A stretch of 51,133 nt of DNA from Curtobacterium sp. UCD-KPL2560 (lineage in GTDB: Bacteria > Actinomycetota > Actinomycetes > Actinomycetales > Microbacteriaceae): assembly GCF_001705035.1 (NCBI RefSeq), contig NZ_MCIG01000004.1:1-51133 (forward strand), in the 5' to 3' direction. The notes under the pieces are model-generated. The model made no database searches. It saw only the letters and a list, made by a program, of their open reading frames with translations, and had not been told where the DNA came from. Below are positions 41,508 to 49,516 of the stretch, in pieces (position 1 is the stretch's first letter; the number at the start of each line of letters is the position of its first letter). The position numbers and the translations under genes were made by a program.

Positions 41508-42139
41508 TGGCGACCGACCCGGGGGCGCACGACGCCCCGGCGACGCGGGTCGCGCCTCCCGGCCCGTCGTCTGGCGACCACGTGCCGGACGTGCCCGACC
41601 AGTCGGAGCCGACCGGCCAGGCGGAGCCGACCGCCCGGCCGGACGCGACCGCCGGGGTGGCCCGGGCACTCGTCGCGGCGCTCACCGAACGCGGCGAGAC
41701 CGTCGCGGTCGCCGAGTCCCTGACCGGGGGCCTGGTCGTCGCGACGCTCGTCGGGGTCCCCGGTGCGAGCGCCGTCGTCCGCGGTGGGGTCGTGGCGTAC
41801 GCGACGCCCGTGAAGCACACCGTGCTCGGGGTCGATGCAGCGCTCCTCGCGGCGAACGGCGCCGTGGACCCGGAGGTCGCACGGCAGATGGCGAGCGGCG
41901 TCCGCGCCGCGCTGGCGGTCGACGGCGAGCCCGCGACGTGGGGGATCAGCACGACGGGTGTCGCCGGTCCGGACCCGCAGGACGGCAAGTCCGTCGGCAC
42001 CGTCTTCGTCGGCATCGCGTCGGCCGACGGGGCCCGGGCGGTCGAACTGCACCTCGACGGCGACCGCGGGGCAATCCGGGACGCGACCGTCTCCGAACTC
42101 CTGACACGGATGTCGGCGACGGTGCACGAGGGGGAATAG
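41507..42139 (+). CDS. cinA: CinA C-terminal domain protein (nicotinamide-nucleotide amidohydrolase)
   Basis: A 210-aa protein containing only the C-terminal CinA domain. The domain runs from about residue 48: VARALVAALTERGETVAVAESLTGGLVVATLVGVPGAS, then GVVAYATPVKHTVLGV and WGISTTGVAGPDPQDGKSVGTVFVG, with the conserved ESLTGG catalytic serine region. Proteins of this type (PncC) hydrolyse nicotinamide mononucleotide to nicotinate mononucleotide, recycling NAD. The first ~45 residues are a Pro/Thr/Asp-rich extension. Its ATG overlaps the pgsA stop codon. The N-terminal CinA domain is absent, as is usual when the gene is paired with pgsA. Confidence 0.93.
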   Translation: MATDPGAHDAPATRVAPPGPSSGDHVPDVPDQSEPTGQAEPTARPDATAGVARALVAALTERGETVAVAESLTGGLVVATLVGVPGASAVVRGGVVAYATPVKHTVLGVDAALLAANGAVDPEVARQMASGVRAALAVDGEPATWGISTTGVAGPDPQDGKSVGTVFVGIASADGARAVELHLDGDRGAIRDATVSELLTRMSATVHEGE

Positions 42140-42199
42140 GCCTCGTTACCGCTGGGTTACATCCCACGCAATCTCCAGCAGGACGGCAGGCAGCGTCGC

Positions 42200-42231
42200 T
42201 AGCATGCTGCGATCGGCAACGTCACTGTTGC
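42200..42231 (+). promoter_or_regulatory. clgR promoter and early-leader hairpin
   Basis: TAGCAT at 42200-42205 is a -10 candidate. GCAAC-GTCACT-GTTGC (42216-42231), a 5-bp inverted repeat, falls at or just after the transcript start. I do not find a clean ClgR site here. A Shine-Dalgarno AAGGAGG lies just before the ATG. Confidence 0.4.
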
Positions 42232-42291
42232 AACCCGACCCCGGTCACCCGGACCAGGCGGGCGCGGAGACGACAGGAAGGAGGAGTCCAC

Positions 42292-42600
42292 ATGGTTCTC
42301 GTTCGTCAGGAGATCGGCGACGTGCTTCGGGACTTCCGCTTGCAGAAGGGCCGGACCCTCCGTCAGGTCGCGTCCAAGGCCAGCGTCGCGCTCGGTTACC
42401 TGAGCGAGGTGGAGCGTGGGCAGAAGGAAGCCAGCTCCGAGATCCTCGCCTCGGTGGCCGACGCACTCGACACCCCCATCTCGACCATCATGCGAGAGGT
42501 CGGAGACCGTCTCGCCGTCGTCGAGGGACTCACCCCGGTCCCCGACACGCTGCCCGACGACCTCGTCGCCGAGTTCGACAACGACCTCGCGGTGCGCTGA
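42292..42600 (+). CDS. clgR: ClgR-like XRE-family regulator
   Basis: A 102-aa regulator with one Cro/C1-type helix-turn-helix at about residues 8-63: IGDVLRDFRLQKGRTLRQVASKASVALGYLSEVERGQKEASSEILASVADALD. This matches actinobacterial ClgR, an activator of clpP1P2, clpC and other protein-quality genes that is itself degraded by Clp. The conserved pgsA-cinA-clgR neighbourhood supports the name. The C-terminus is acidic and ends AVR; in other species the ClgR C-terminus is a Clp degron ending in small residues, so degradation may differ. AAGGAGG gives a strong ribosome site. Confidence 0.9.
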   Translation: MVLVRQEIGDVLRDFRLQKGRTLRQVASKASVALGYLSEVERGQKEASSEILASVADALDTPISTIMREVGDRLAVVEGLTPVPDTLPDDLVAEFDNDLAVR

Positions 42601-42621
42601 CCCGTCCCGCCACGACACGTG

Positions 42622-42652
42622 ACGCCCCTGCCGACCACGGCGGGGGCGTTCG
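42622..42652 (+). terminator. Terminator after clgR
   Basis: ACGCCCCTGCCG pairs with CGGCGGGGGCGT across a short ACCA-type loop, with one T-G wobble, then a T-containing tail TTCGTGCG. Confidence 0.65.
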
Positions 42653-42690
42653 TGCGTCCGGGGGCGTGCGTGCGGCCGTGACAGGTCGTG

Positions 42691-42740
42691 CTCCCGGCGG
42701 TGCTCGTGCGCTCCCGGCGGTGCCGGTGCGCTCCCGGGGC
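42691..42740. repeat. 20-bp tandem repeat between clgR and DUF3046
   Basis: Two 20-bp units (42691-42710, 42711-42730) read CTCCCGGCGGTGC(T/C)(C/G)GTGCG; a degenerate third begins CTCCCGGGGCTGC. Confidence 0.6.
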
Positions 42741-42766
42741 TGCGGGAGGCGTGGCTTCGGCCTCGG

Positions 42767-42778
42767 TACGCTGGACGG
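42767..42778 (+). promoter_or_regulatory. Leaderless-type -10 box of the DUF3046 gene
   Basis: TACGCT at 42767-42772 is 6 nt before the ATG at 42779. Confidence 0.55.
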
Positions 42779-43003
42779 ATGCGGGTGAGTGAGTTCTGGC
42801 GGGCCGTCGACCAGGTGTTCGGTGCGGCCTACGGTGCCGTCGTCACCCGGGACGTCGTGCTCGAGGAGCTCGGCGGCCGGTCGGCAGCCGAGGCCCTGGA
42901 CGCCGGGGTCGACACCCGACGGGTCTGGGACGCCCTCTGCGAGTCGCAGGACGTCCCGCTCGACAAGCGGCACGGCAAGGGGCTCGCCGAGCCGCACGAC
43001 TGA
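42779..43003 (+). CDS. DUF3046 family protein
   Basis: A 74-aa soluble protein beginning VSEFWRAVDQVFGAAYGAVVTRDVVLEELGG and ending with CESQDVPLDKRHGKG. I recognise it as DUF3046, a small actinobacterial family often encoded directly before recA. It is largely helical and has no membrane segment. No function is known. Its position between clgR and recA and separate leaderless promoter suggest constitutive low-level expression; a link to DNA repair is only by neighbourhood. Confidence 0.85.
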   Translation: MRVSEFWRAVDQVFGAAYGAVVTRDVVLEELGGRSAAEALDAGVDTRRVWDALCESQDVPLDKRHGKGLAEPHD

Positions 43004-43091
43004 CCGGGCGCGGGCTCGCTGGCGGACGCGGGCGGGGGCTCGCTCGCGGGCATCGGTGCTCCGGTGCCGGGCTCGTCGCGGGGCGCCGCGC

Positions 43092-43107
43092 CCGAACGTG
43101 TGTTCGG
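43092..43107 (+). promoter_or_regulatory. LexA (SOS) box 1 of recA
   Basis: CCGAACGTGTGTTCGG matches the actinobacterial/Gram-positive LexA consensus CGAAC-N4-GTTCG and is fully symmetric in its arms. Confidence 0.8.
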
Positions 43108-43115
43108 CGTGTTGC

Positions 43116-43131
43116 TCGAACGCGTGTTCGA
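43116..43131 (+). promoter_or_regulatory. LexA (SOS) box 2 of recA
   Basis: TCGAACGCGTGTTCGA is the ideal mycobacterial-type SOS box TCGAAC-N4-GTTCGA. It lies 24 bp from box 1, centre to centre, and overlaps the likely -35 of the promoter with -10 TACGTT at 43139-43144. Confidence 0.88.
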
Positions 43132-43202
43132 TCGGTGCTACGTTCCTCCACAACGGCGCTGTTCCAGAAGCTCGTCCACAGGACCCGCGGTCGTCGGCAG
43201 TG

Positions 43203-43225
43203 ATGTCGGTGGCCCGCCCTAGGTT
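43203..43225 (+). promoter_or_regulatory. PafBC-type (RecA-NDp) promoter of recA
   Basis: ATGTCGGTG (43203-43211), an 8-nt spacer, and TAGGTT (43220-43225) match the LexA-independent DNA-damage promoter motif tTGTCRgtg-N8-TAnnnT known from mycobacteria, at every position but the weak first base. The damage regulator PafBC uses this motif. Confidence 0.75.
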
Positions 43226-43338
43226 CGAGTCATCGGGAACAGCCCGAAGCCTTGTCGCACAGCACCGGCCCTGCACCACCGGCCGGGGTGGACGCGACAG
43301 CCTACAGGCGGCCGACATCGAGCACGAAGGAGCACCCC

Positions 43339-44400
43339 ATGCCATCACCGGCAGACCGCGAGAAGGCCCTGGAGACCGCACTCGCACAGATCGACAGGCA
43401 GTTCGGCAAGGGCACGGTCATGCGCCTCGGCTCGGACGACCGGGCACCCGTCGCCACCATCCCCACCGGGTCCGTCGCCCTGGACGTCGCACTCGGCATC
43501 GGCGGCCTGCCCCGCGGCCGCATCATCGAGATCTACGGCCCGGAGTCCTCCGGCAAGACGACGCTGACGCTGCACGCCATCGCGAACGCCCAGCGCGCCG
43601 GGGGCATCGCAGCCTTCATCGACGCCGAGCACGCGCTCGACCCCGAGTACGCCAAGAAGCTCGGCGTCGACATCGACGCACTCCTCGTGTCGCAGCCCGA
43701 CACCGGTGAGCAGGCGCTCGAGATCGCGGACATGCTCGTCCGCTCCGGCTCGATCGACCTCATCGTCGTCGACTCGGTCGCGGCGCTCGTGCCCCGCGCC
43801 GAGATCGAGGGCGAGATGGGTGACTCGCACGTCGGTCTGCAGGCGCGACTCATGTCGCAGGCGCTCCGCAAGCTCGCGGGTGGCCTGAACCAGACCCAGA
43901 CCACGATGATCTTCATCAACCAGCTGCGCGAGAAGATCGGTGTGTTCTTCGGCAGCCCCGAGACCACCGCGGGCGGCAAGGCGCTGAAGTTCTACGCCTC
44001 GGTGCGCCTCGACATCCGTCGCATCGAGACGCTGAAGAGCGGCACCGACGCCGTCGGCAACCGCACGCGCGTCAAGGTCGTCAAGAACAAGATGGCCCCG
44101 CCCTTCAAGCAGGCCGAGTTCGACATCCTGTACGGCACCGGCATCTCCCGCGAGGGCTCGCTGCTCGACTTCGGCGTCGACCACGGCATCGTGAAGAAGT
44201 CCGGCGCCTGGTACACGTACGACGGCGACCAGCTCGGGCAGGGCAAGGAGAACTCGCGCTCGTTCCTCATCCAGAACCCGGACATCGCGGCTGACATCGA
44301 GGGCAAGATCCTCGTGAAGCTCGGCGTCGGTGGGGCGAAGGAGACGGACGCGAAGGTCGAGCCGATCGCGCCGAAGATCGCGGAGCGCAAGGGCGCGTGA
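43339..44400 (+). CDS. recA: Recombinase RecA
   Basis: A 353-aa RecA, with no intein. It forms filaments on single-stranded DNA, drives strand exchange and triggers LexA self-cleavage. Walker [10 protein letters not shown], the catalytic E in [10 protein letters not shown], Walker [16 protein letters not shown], loop L1 [21 protein letters not shown] and loop L2 [24 protein letters not shown] are intact. The C-terminal domain runs to about 330, followed by a short charged tail. The ATG has AAGGAG upstream. The stop overlaps the recX GTG (GTGA). Two LexA boxes and a PafBC-type promoter control it. Confidence 0.99.
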   Translation: MPSPADREKALETALAQIDRQFGKGTVMRLGSDDRAPVATIPTGSVALDVALGIGGLPRGRIIEIYGPESSGKTTLTLHAIANAQRAGGIAAFIDAEHALDPEYAKKLGVDIDALLVSQPDTGEQALEIADMLVRSGSIDLIVVDSVAALVPRAEIEGEMGDSHVGLQARLMSQALRKLAGGLNQTQTTMIFINQLREKIGVFFGSPETTAGGKALKFYASVRLDIRRIETLKSGTDAVGNRTRVKVVKNKMAPPFKQAEFDILYGTGISREGSLLDFGVDHGIVKKSGAWYTYDGDQLGQGKENSRSFLIQNPDIAADIEGKILVKLGVGGAKETDAKVEPIAPKIAERKGA

Positions 44401-45272
44401 CGGACGAGCACGACCACGGCGAGGGTCTCGCACCGGTCACGGACCTGTTCGGTGCGCGATCCCGCCGTGGTCGCCCTCGCGCAGACGACACCGCGGGAGC
44501 AGGTGCCGCCGGGGGTGCACCGGGCGTCGATGACGGACCGTCGGTCGCCGCACAGGATTCCTGGGCGGACGACCGTGACGAGGACGGCGCTCCCGCTCCG
44601 GCCGAGTGGCTGTCCCCGGTCGTCGGTGACGGCACCGGGCGCAGCGCCCGTGCCGAGCTCGACGGCTACGACACGGACACTGCGGACGCGGCCGGCGCGT
44701 CGGTCTTCGCCATCCACTCCGGCGAAGCGCTCGACCCGGCGGATGCGCCGCGACCGATCGAGGAACAGCGCGCGGACGCCGAGCGACTGAGCATGCGCGC
44801 GCTGGGTCGCAAGGGCGTCAGCGAGTCCGAGATGCGTCAGGTGCTGACCAAGCAGGACCTCGACCCCGACGTCGTCGAACACGAGGTGGCACGCCTGACG
44901 CGCGTCGGTCTGCTCGACGACGTCGCCCTCGCGACCGACCTCGTGGACCGCCTGCACGACCGCAAGGGCCTCGGCCGGCAGGGCGTCGTCGCGGAACTCC
45001 GCCGACGGGGCATCGACCAGGCGGCGATCGAAGCCGCGCTCGACGCCGCTGCCGACGACGCGGACGACGAGTTCGTCCGCGCGATCGAGCTCGCCGAGAA
45101 GCGCGCCGGGCAGATGCGCGGACTCGACCGGGCGACCGCGGAACGACGACTGAGCGGCTTCCTCATGCGCAAGGGCTACGGCTCGGGCGTGGTGCGGGTC
45201 GCGGTGGCCCGGGCGCTCGACGGCGGGCCTCGGCGCCCCTCGCCGGGTGGCGGCGCGGTCCGCTTCGAGTAG
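44397..45272 (+). CDS. recX: Regulatory protein RecX with long N-terminal extension
   Basis: A 291-aa protein whose C-terminal ~165 residues (from about 126, [26 protein letters not shown]) form the RecX helical repeats, including [23 protein letters not shown] and [20 protein letters not shown]. RecX binds RecA filaments and restrains them. The first ~125 residues are Gly/Ala/Asp-rich and probably disordered; typical RecX is 150-200 residues, so this is long, although extensions occur in Microbacteriaceae. GTG overlaps the recA stop codon, ensuring coupled expression. An internal start cannot be excluded. Confidence 0.9.
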   Translation: MTDEHDHGEGLAPVTDLFGARSRRGRPRADDTAGAGAAGGAPGVDDGPSVAAQDSWADDRDEDGAPAPAEWLSPVVGDGTGRSARAELDGYDTDTADAAGASVFAIHSGEALDPADAPRPIEEQRADAERLSMRALGRKGVSESEMRQVLTKQDLDPDVVEHEVARLTRVGLLDDVALATDLVDRLHDRKGLGRQGVVAELRRRGIDQAAIEAALDAAADDADDEFVRAIELAEKRAGQMRGLDRATAERRLSGFLMRKGYGSGVVRVAVARALDGGPRRPSPGGGAVRFE

Positions 45273-45397
45273 CGGCGCGGGTCGGTCCGAGGGGTGCCCG
45301 GCAGGGGGCGCCGCTGCATCCCGGTGCATGCGCCTGGACAGCCGGAAGGGTGTGCCTGAGCGCCTCGGACCGGGCCCGGCGGCCGCGCCGTCAGACC

Positions 45398-45412
45398 TAC
45401 ACTGGGACGATC
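45398..45412 (+). promoter_or_regulatory. Leaderless-type -10 box of miaB
   Basis: TACACT at 45398-45403 is 9 nt before the ATG at 45413. Confidence 0.5.
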
Positions 45413-46909
45413 ATGGCCACCGTCGCAGCGCCCACGCGCACCTACGAAGTCCGCACCTACGGGTGCCAGATGAACGTGCACGACTCGGAGCGGCTCAGTG
45501 GTTCGCTCCAGGCCGCCGGGTACGTCGCGGCGGACGGCGAGCAGGCCGACGTCGTCGTCATCAACACCTGCGCGGTGCGCGAGAACGCGGACAACCGGCT
45601 CTACGGCAACCTCGGGCAGCTCGCGGGCATCAAGCGGGAGCACCCCGGCATGCAGATCGCCGTCGGCGGGTGCCTGGCGCAGAAGGACAAGAACGTCATC
45701 CTCGAGAAGGCGCCCTGGGTGGACGTCGTCTTCGGGACGCACAACATGGGATCCCTGCCGACGCTGCTCGAGCGTGCGCGGCACAACGACGAGGCGCAGA
45801 TCGAGATCCTCGAGGCGCTCGACGTGTTCCCCTCGACCCTGCCGACGAAGCGCGACTCGACGCACAGCGGCTGGGTGTCGATCTCGGTCGGCTGCAACAA
45901 CACCTGCACGTTCTGCATCGTGCCGTCCCTGCGCGGCAAGGAGAAGGACCGCCGGCCCGGTGACGTCCTCGCCGAGATCCAGGCGCTCGTCGACGACGGC
46001 GCGATCGAGGTCACGCTCCTCGGGCAGAACGTCAACTCGTACGGCGTCGAGTTCGGCGACCGCCAGGCCTTCGGCAAGCTGCTGCGAGCGGCCGGTGCGA
46101 TCGAGGGCCTGGAGCGCGTGCGGTTCACGAGCCCGCACCCGGCCGCCTTCACCGACGACGTGATCGACGCCATGGCCGAGACGCCGAACGTGATGCCGCA
46201 GCTGCACATGCCCCTGCAGTCCGGCTCCGACCGGGTGCTCAAGGCGATGCGCCGCAGCTACCGCAGCGAGCGGTTCCTCGGCATCCTCGACCGGGTGCGC
46301 GCGAAGATCCCGCACGCCGCGATCTCGACCGACATCATCGTGGGCTTCCCCGGCGAGACCGAGGAGGACTTCCAGGACACCCTCCGCGTCGTCGAGCAGT
46401 CCCGGTTCGCCTCGGCGTTCACGTTCCAGTACTCGATCCGACCCGGGACACCGGCCGCGACGATGGACGAGCAACTGCCGAAGGCCGTCGTGCAGGAGCG
46501 GTACGAGCGACTCGTCGCGCTGCAGGACCGGATCACCGCCGAGGAGCACGCGAAGCAGGTCGGCCGCACGGTCGAGGTGCTCGTCGCCACCGGTGAGGGC
46601 AAGAAGGACGACGCCACGCACCGGCTGTCCGGCCGCGCCGAGGACTCCCGCCTCGTGCACTTCGCGGTGCCGCAGGGCTCCGCGGTGCCACGTCCGGGCG
46701 ACGTCGTCACGGTCGAGGTCACCCGTGCCGCCCCGCACTTCCTCATCGCGGACGGCGAGGCACCGCTCCGCATCCGCCGCACGCGCGCCGGCGACGCGTG
46801 GGACCGCGCCCAGGCGGAGAGCTGCGGGGTCCCCGCTGCGCCGGCCCCCGTCGGGAACGGCCCGCGTCCCGTCTCGCTCGGCCTGCCCACGCTCCGTGTC
46901 GGACGCTGA
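45413..46909 (+). CDS. miaB: tRNA-2-methylthio-N6-dimethylallyladenosine synthase
   Basis: A 498-aa radical-SAM methylthiotransferase that adds the 2-methylthio group to isopentenylated A37 of tRNAs. The N-terminal UPF0004 domain ([16 protein letters not shown] and [17 protein letters not shown], then VGGCLAQ) supplies three cysteines for one iron-sulphur cluster; the radical-SAM motif CNNTCTFC (CxxxCxxC) binds the other. A TRAM domain follows near 380-445 ([25 protein letters not shown]). The last ~50 residues are a variable Arg/Pro-rich tail. It overlaps miaA by 14 nt; MiaA makes the MiaB substrate. Confidence 0.97.
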   Translation: MATVAAPTRTYEVRTYGCQMNVHDSERLSGSLQAAGYVAADGEQADVVVINTCAVRENADNRLYGNLGQLAGIKREHPGMQIAVGGCLAQKDKNVILEKAPWVDVVFGTHNMGSLPTLLERARHNDEAQIEILEALDVFPSTLPTKRDSTHSGWVSISVGCNNTCTFCIVPSLRGKEKDRRPGDVLAEIQALVDDGAIEVTLLGQNVNSYGVEFGDRQAFGKLLRAAGAIEGLERVRFTSPHPAAFTDDVIDAMAETPNVMPQLHMPLQSGSDRVLKAMRRSYRSERFLGILDRVRAKIPHAAISTDIIVGFPGETEEDFQDTLRVVEQSRFASAFTFQYSIRPGTPAATMDEQLPKAVVQERYERLVALQDRITAEEHAKQVGRTVEVLVATGEGKKDDATHRLSGRAEDSRLVHFAVPQGSAVPRPGDVVTVEVTRAAPHFLIADGEAPLRIRRTRAGDAWDRAQAESCGVPAAPAPVGNGPRPVSLGLPTLRVGR

Positions 46910-47849
46910 GCCCGCGACCCACGCCGCTGCCGTCGACCTGATCGCCGTCGTCGGCGCGACGGGGACCGGGAAGTCCGAGTTCGCACTCGCGATCGCCGAG
47001 CAGCTCGCGCGGTCCGGTCGCGCGGCGGAGATCGTCAACGCCGACGCCATGCAGCTGTACCGCGGCATGGACATCGGGACCGCCAAGCTCGACGTCGCGG
47101 AACGGCGGGGTGTGCCGCACCACCAGCTCGACGTGCTCGACGTCACCGACGAGGCCAGTGTCGCGGCCTACCAGCAGGAGGCCCGCGCCGACGTCGAGCG
47201 GATCACGGCGTCGGGGTCCGTGGCGCTCCTCGTCGGCGGCAGCGGGCTCTACGTGTCGTCGGTGCTGTTCGACCTCGCGTTCCCGGGCACGGACCCCGAA
47301 CTGCGCGCACAGCTCGAGCGCGAGCACGCCGAGCTCGGACCGGGCGTGCTCGTCGAACGGCTGCGCGCCCTCGACCCGGCGGCCGCAGCCGACGTCGACC
47401 AGCGCAACCCGCGGCGGTTGATCCGGGCACTCGAGATCGCGAGCCGGTCCGAGGTCGTGACCCCGCGCCTCCCGTCCGCGCCCCGCGCCTGGCGACCCGC
47501 CCGCGTCCTGCACCTGCACCGCGAACGGACCGCCCTCGTCGAGTCGCTGCACGCGCGCGCAGCGCGCATGTTCGACCGGGGGCTCGTCGACGAGGTGGCC
47601 GGCCTGCGAGCGCGGGGACTCGAGCAGGGCCGGACCGCCCGGGCCGCGATCGGCTACTCGCAGGCGCTCGACGTGCTCCACGGGCGGGCGACCGTCGACG
47701 AGGCCGTCGAGGCGACCGCGGTCGCGACCCGCAAGTACGCGCGGCGGCAGGTGTCCTGGTTCAAGCGCTACGCCGACGCCGAGGTGCTCGACGTCACCGG
47801 GGCCGACGTCGCGGGGCTGCAGGAGGCGGCCCGTAGGATCGTCCCGTGA
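46896..47849 (+). CDS. miaA: tRNA dimethylallyltransferase
   Basis: A 317-aa enzyme that transfers a dimethylallyl group from DMAPP to N6 of A37 in tRNAs reading UNN codons. The P-loop [11 protein letters not shown] is at about residues 17-27, the catalytic aspartate is in [19 protein letters not shown], and LLVGGSGLY and [11 protein letters not shown] are further signatures; [11 protein letters not shown] and [15 protein letters not shown] close the domain. The GTG start lies inside the miaB end, giving a 14-nt overlap. A copy of the intergenic GCGCCTCCCGTCCG arm occurs in frame around 47464-47478, encoding RLPSA. The dapF promoter lies in its 3' end. Confidence 0.96.
   Translation: MSDAEPATHAAAVDLIAVVGATGTGKSEFALAIAEQLARSGRAAEIVNADAMQLYRGMDIGTAKLDVAERRGVPHHQLDVLDVTDEASVAAYQQEARADVERITASGSVALLVGGSGLYVSSVLFDLAFPGTDPELRAQLEREHAELGPGVLVERLRALDPAAAADVDQRNPRRLIRALEIASRSEVVTPRLPSAPRAWRPARVLHLHRERTALVESLHARAARMFDRGLVDEVAGLRARGLEQGRTARAAIGYSQALDVLHGRATVDEAVEATAVATRKYARRQVSWFKRYADAEVLDVTGADVAGLQEAARRIVP
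47834..47845 (+). promoter_or_regulatory. Leaderless-type -10 box of dapF inside miaA
   Basis: TAGGAT at 47834-47839 is 6 nt before the dapF GTG at 47846 and is within the last codons of miaA. Confidence 0.5.
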
Positions 47850-48736
47850 CCGAGCTGCACTTCACCAAGGGCCAGGGGACCGGCAACGACTTCGTCCTGT
47901 TCGCCGACCCCGACGCGACGGTCGACCTGACCCCCGAGCGCGTCCGCGCCATCGCCGACCGCCGGTTCGGTGTCGGCGGCGACGGCGTCATCCGCGCGGT
48001 CCGCTCCGAGGCGCTGCCCGAGGGACGTCCGCTGCTCGCCGTCGCACCCGAGGCGACGTGGTTCATGGACTACCACAACGCCGACGGCTCGATCGCGGAG
48101 ATGTGCGGCAACGGCATCCGGGTGTTCGCGCGGTACCTCACCGAGTCCGGGCTCGTCGACCTGGCGCCCGGCGAGACGCTGACCGTCGGCAGCCGGAAGG
48201 GGCTCGTCGACGTCCAGCGCACCACGAACGGCTTCTCGGCCGACCTCGGACGGTGGGGGCTCGGCATCGAGGGCGGCGGTGCGAACGACGTGCTGGTCCG
48301 TGCCAGGGAGCTCGACGGCGCACGACCGGGCCTGGGGATCGACGTCGGCAACCCGCACGTCGTCGTCGCGGTCGCCACCGAGGACGAGCTGTCCGGTCTC
48401 GACCTGACCTACATCCCGGTCCTCGACCCCGCACCGGAAGCCGGGGCGAACGTCGAGTTCGTCCTGCCCGGCGACCCGCTCGTCAAGGACGGCGTGGGCG
48501 AGATCACCATGCGCGTGCACGAGCGGGGGAGCGGCGAGACGCTGTCCTGCGGGACCGGGGCGGTCGCCGCCGCCCTGGCGACGCGGTACTGGGCCGGACC
48601 GTCCGCGCCGGACACCTGGCGCGTGCGCGTCCCCGGTGGCGTCGTCACCGTGCGGATGTTCGCGGCCGAGGACGGCGAGCACGTGGCGCTCGCGGGGCCG
48701 GCGGAGCTGGTGTTCTCGGGGGACCTGACCGTCTGA
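47846..48736 (+). CDS. dapF: Diaminopimelate epimerase
   Basis: A 296-aa cofactor-free epimerase converting LL- to meso-diaminopimelate, used in lysine synthesis and in the cell wall of many actinobacteria. The two catalytic cysteines are in [11 protein letters not shown] and in [13 protein letters not shown]. The N-terminal [14 protein letters not shown] and [11 protein letters not shown] blocks are typical. The GTG overlaps the miaA stop codon (GTGA), yet a leaderless promoter also lies just upstream, so it can be read both ways. A hairpin and repeats follow. Confidence 0.97.
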   Translation: MTELHFTKGQGTGNDFVLFADPDATVDLTPERVRAIADRRFGVGGDGVIRAVRSEALPEGRPLLAVAPEATWFMDYHNADGSIAEMCGNGIRVFARYLTESGLVDLAPGETLTVGSRKGLVDVQRTTNGFSADLGRWGLGIEGGGANDVLVRARELDGARPGLGIDVGNPHVVVAVATEDELSGLDLTYIPVLDPAPEAGANVEFVLPGDPLVKDGVGEITMRVHERGSGETLSCGTGAVAAALATRYWAGPSAPDTWRVRVPGGVVTVRMFAAEDGEHVALAGPAELVFSGDLTV

Positions 48737-48737
48737 A

Positions 48738-48754
48738 CGGCGGGCATCCCGCCG
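48738..48754. terminator. Compact hairpin after dapF
   Basis: CGGCGGG-CAT-CCCGCCG, perfect 7-bp stem, directly after the stop codon (48734-48736). No T-run follows. Confidence 0.45.
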
Positions 48755-48765
48755 GACGGTCACGA

Positions 48766-48813
48766 TCGGGCATCCCGCCGGTCGGGCATCCCGCCGGTCG
48801 GGCAACCTGCCGG
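48766..48813. repeat. 16-bp tandem repeat between dapF and the methyltransferase gene
   Basis: Three consecutive 16-bp units at 48766, 48782 and 48798 read TCGGGCATCCCGCCGG (third with two changes). The hairpin at 48738-48754 holds the same core, so it is probably a fourth, displaced copy. Confidence 0.8.
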
Positions 48814-48840
48814 TCGTGCGGCTGGGCGGCCGGCGACCCG

Positions 48841-49455
48841 CTACTCGGCGGCGCGGTGCACCCGGATGACGCGGAACCCCTTGGCCGTCGACGCCCGGCT
48901 GACCACGAACGCGCCGCCGAGCGTGTCCGCGAGCCACTTCTGCAGTGAGTCGCCACCGAGGTCCTTCGACACGACGAGCCAGGCGTCACCGCCCACCTCG
49001 AGCCGCGGCAACCACGTCGTGAGGATGGTGTGCAGTTCGTCCTTGCCGACGCGGATGGGCGGGTTGGACCAGATCGTGCGGAAGCGGAGGTCGGCGGGGA
49101 CGTCGTCGGGGAGGGCGACGGTGACGTTCTCGGTCCCCGCGGTCTGCGCGTTGGCGCGGGCGAGTCCGAGCACGCGCTCGTTCACGTCGACGCCCCAGAC
49201 CTGGGCGTCCGGGGACTCGAGCGCCATCGTGATCGCGATCGGGCCCCAGCCGCAGCCGACGTCGAGGAGGGCGCCCTCGGTCGCGGGCGGTGGCACGGCG
49301 CCGAGCAGGACGCGGGTGCCGCGGTCGATCCCGTCCGGGCTGAAGACGCCCGCTGCGGTGCTCAGGGTGAGGTCGCGGCCGGCGAGCGTGACGTGCACCT
49401 GGCGTTGACGCTCCTCCGACGACGGGTTCGCGGAGAAGTAGTGGTCGTTCGCCAT
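48841..49455 (-). CDS. RsmC/RlmG-like SAM-dependent methyltransferase
   Basis: A 204-aa class I methyltransferase. Motif I LLDVGCGWGPIAITMA binds SAM, VWGVDVNERVLGLARANA is the acidic loop, and SNPPIRVGKDELHTIL is the NPP[FYI] catalytic motif of enzymes that methylate exocyclic amino groups of guanine, as in RsmC and RlmG on rRNA. Only the catalytic (MTS small) domain is present; the N-terminal half of E. coli RsmC is absent. The target is therefore not certain. It is on the minus strand, divergent from hflX, with TACGGT 6 nt before its ATG. Confidence 0.9.
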   Translation of the reverse strand: MANDHYFSANPSSEERQRQVHVTLAGRDLTLSTAAGVFSPDGIDRGTRVLLGAVPPPATEGALLDVGCGWGPIAITMALESPDAQVWGVDVNERVLGLARANAQTAGTENVTVALPDDVPADLRFRTIWSNPPIRVGKDELHTILTTWLPRLEVGGDAWLVVSKDLGGDSLQKWLADTLGGAFVVSRASTAKGFRVIRVHRAAE

Positions 49456-49467
49456 GGAAGAACCGTA
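49456..49467 (-). promoter_or_regulatory. Leaderless-type -10 box of the methyltransferase gene
   Basis: On the minus strand TACGGT (49467-49462) is followed by 6 nt and the ATG at 49455. Confidence 0.5.
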
Positions 49468-49501
49468 CCGGCCCACCCGTGTGTCCCGGGCGTGGCGGCG
49501 G

Positions 49502-49516
49502 TACCCTGTGGAGAAG
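49502..49516 (+). promoter_or_regulatory. -10 box of hflX
   Basis: TACCCT at 49502-49507 is 9 nt before the ATG at 49517; GGAGAAG in the spacer could act as a partial ribosome site on a very short leader. Confidence 0.45.

Larger units (their letters stand above)
43004..43338 (+). promoter_or_regulatory. recA control region (335 nt without a gene)
   Basis: This stretch holds no gene. Its first 85 nt are GC-rich with no clear motif. It then carries two LexA boxes, an upstream promoter with -10 TACGTT (43139-43144) partly covered by the second box, a PafBC-type promoter (43203-43225), about 105 nt of leader, and AAGGAG 10 nt before the recA ATG. Confidence 0.75.

Noticed and set aside
42196-42215. 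CGCTAGCATGCTGCG as a ClgR binding site
   Set aside because: The spacing between CGC and GCG is 9 nt rather than the 5 nt I recall for the ClgR consensus, and the segment is better explained as a -10 box (TAGCAT).
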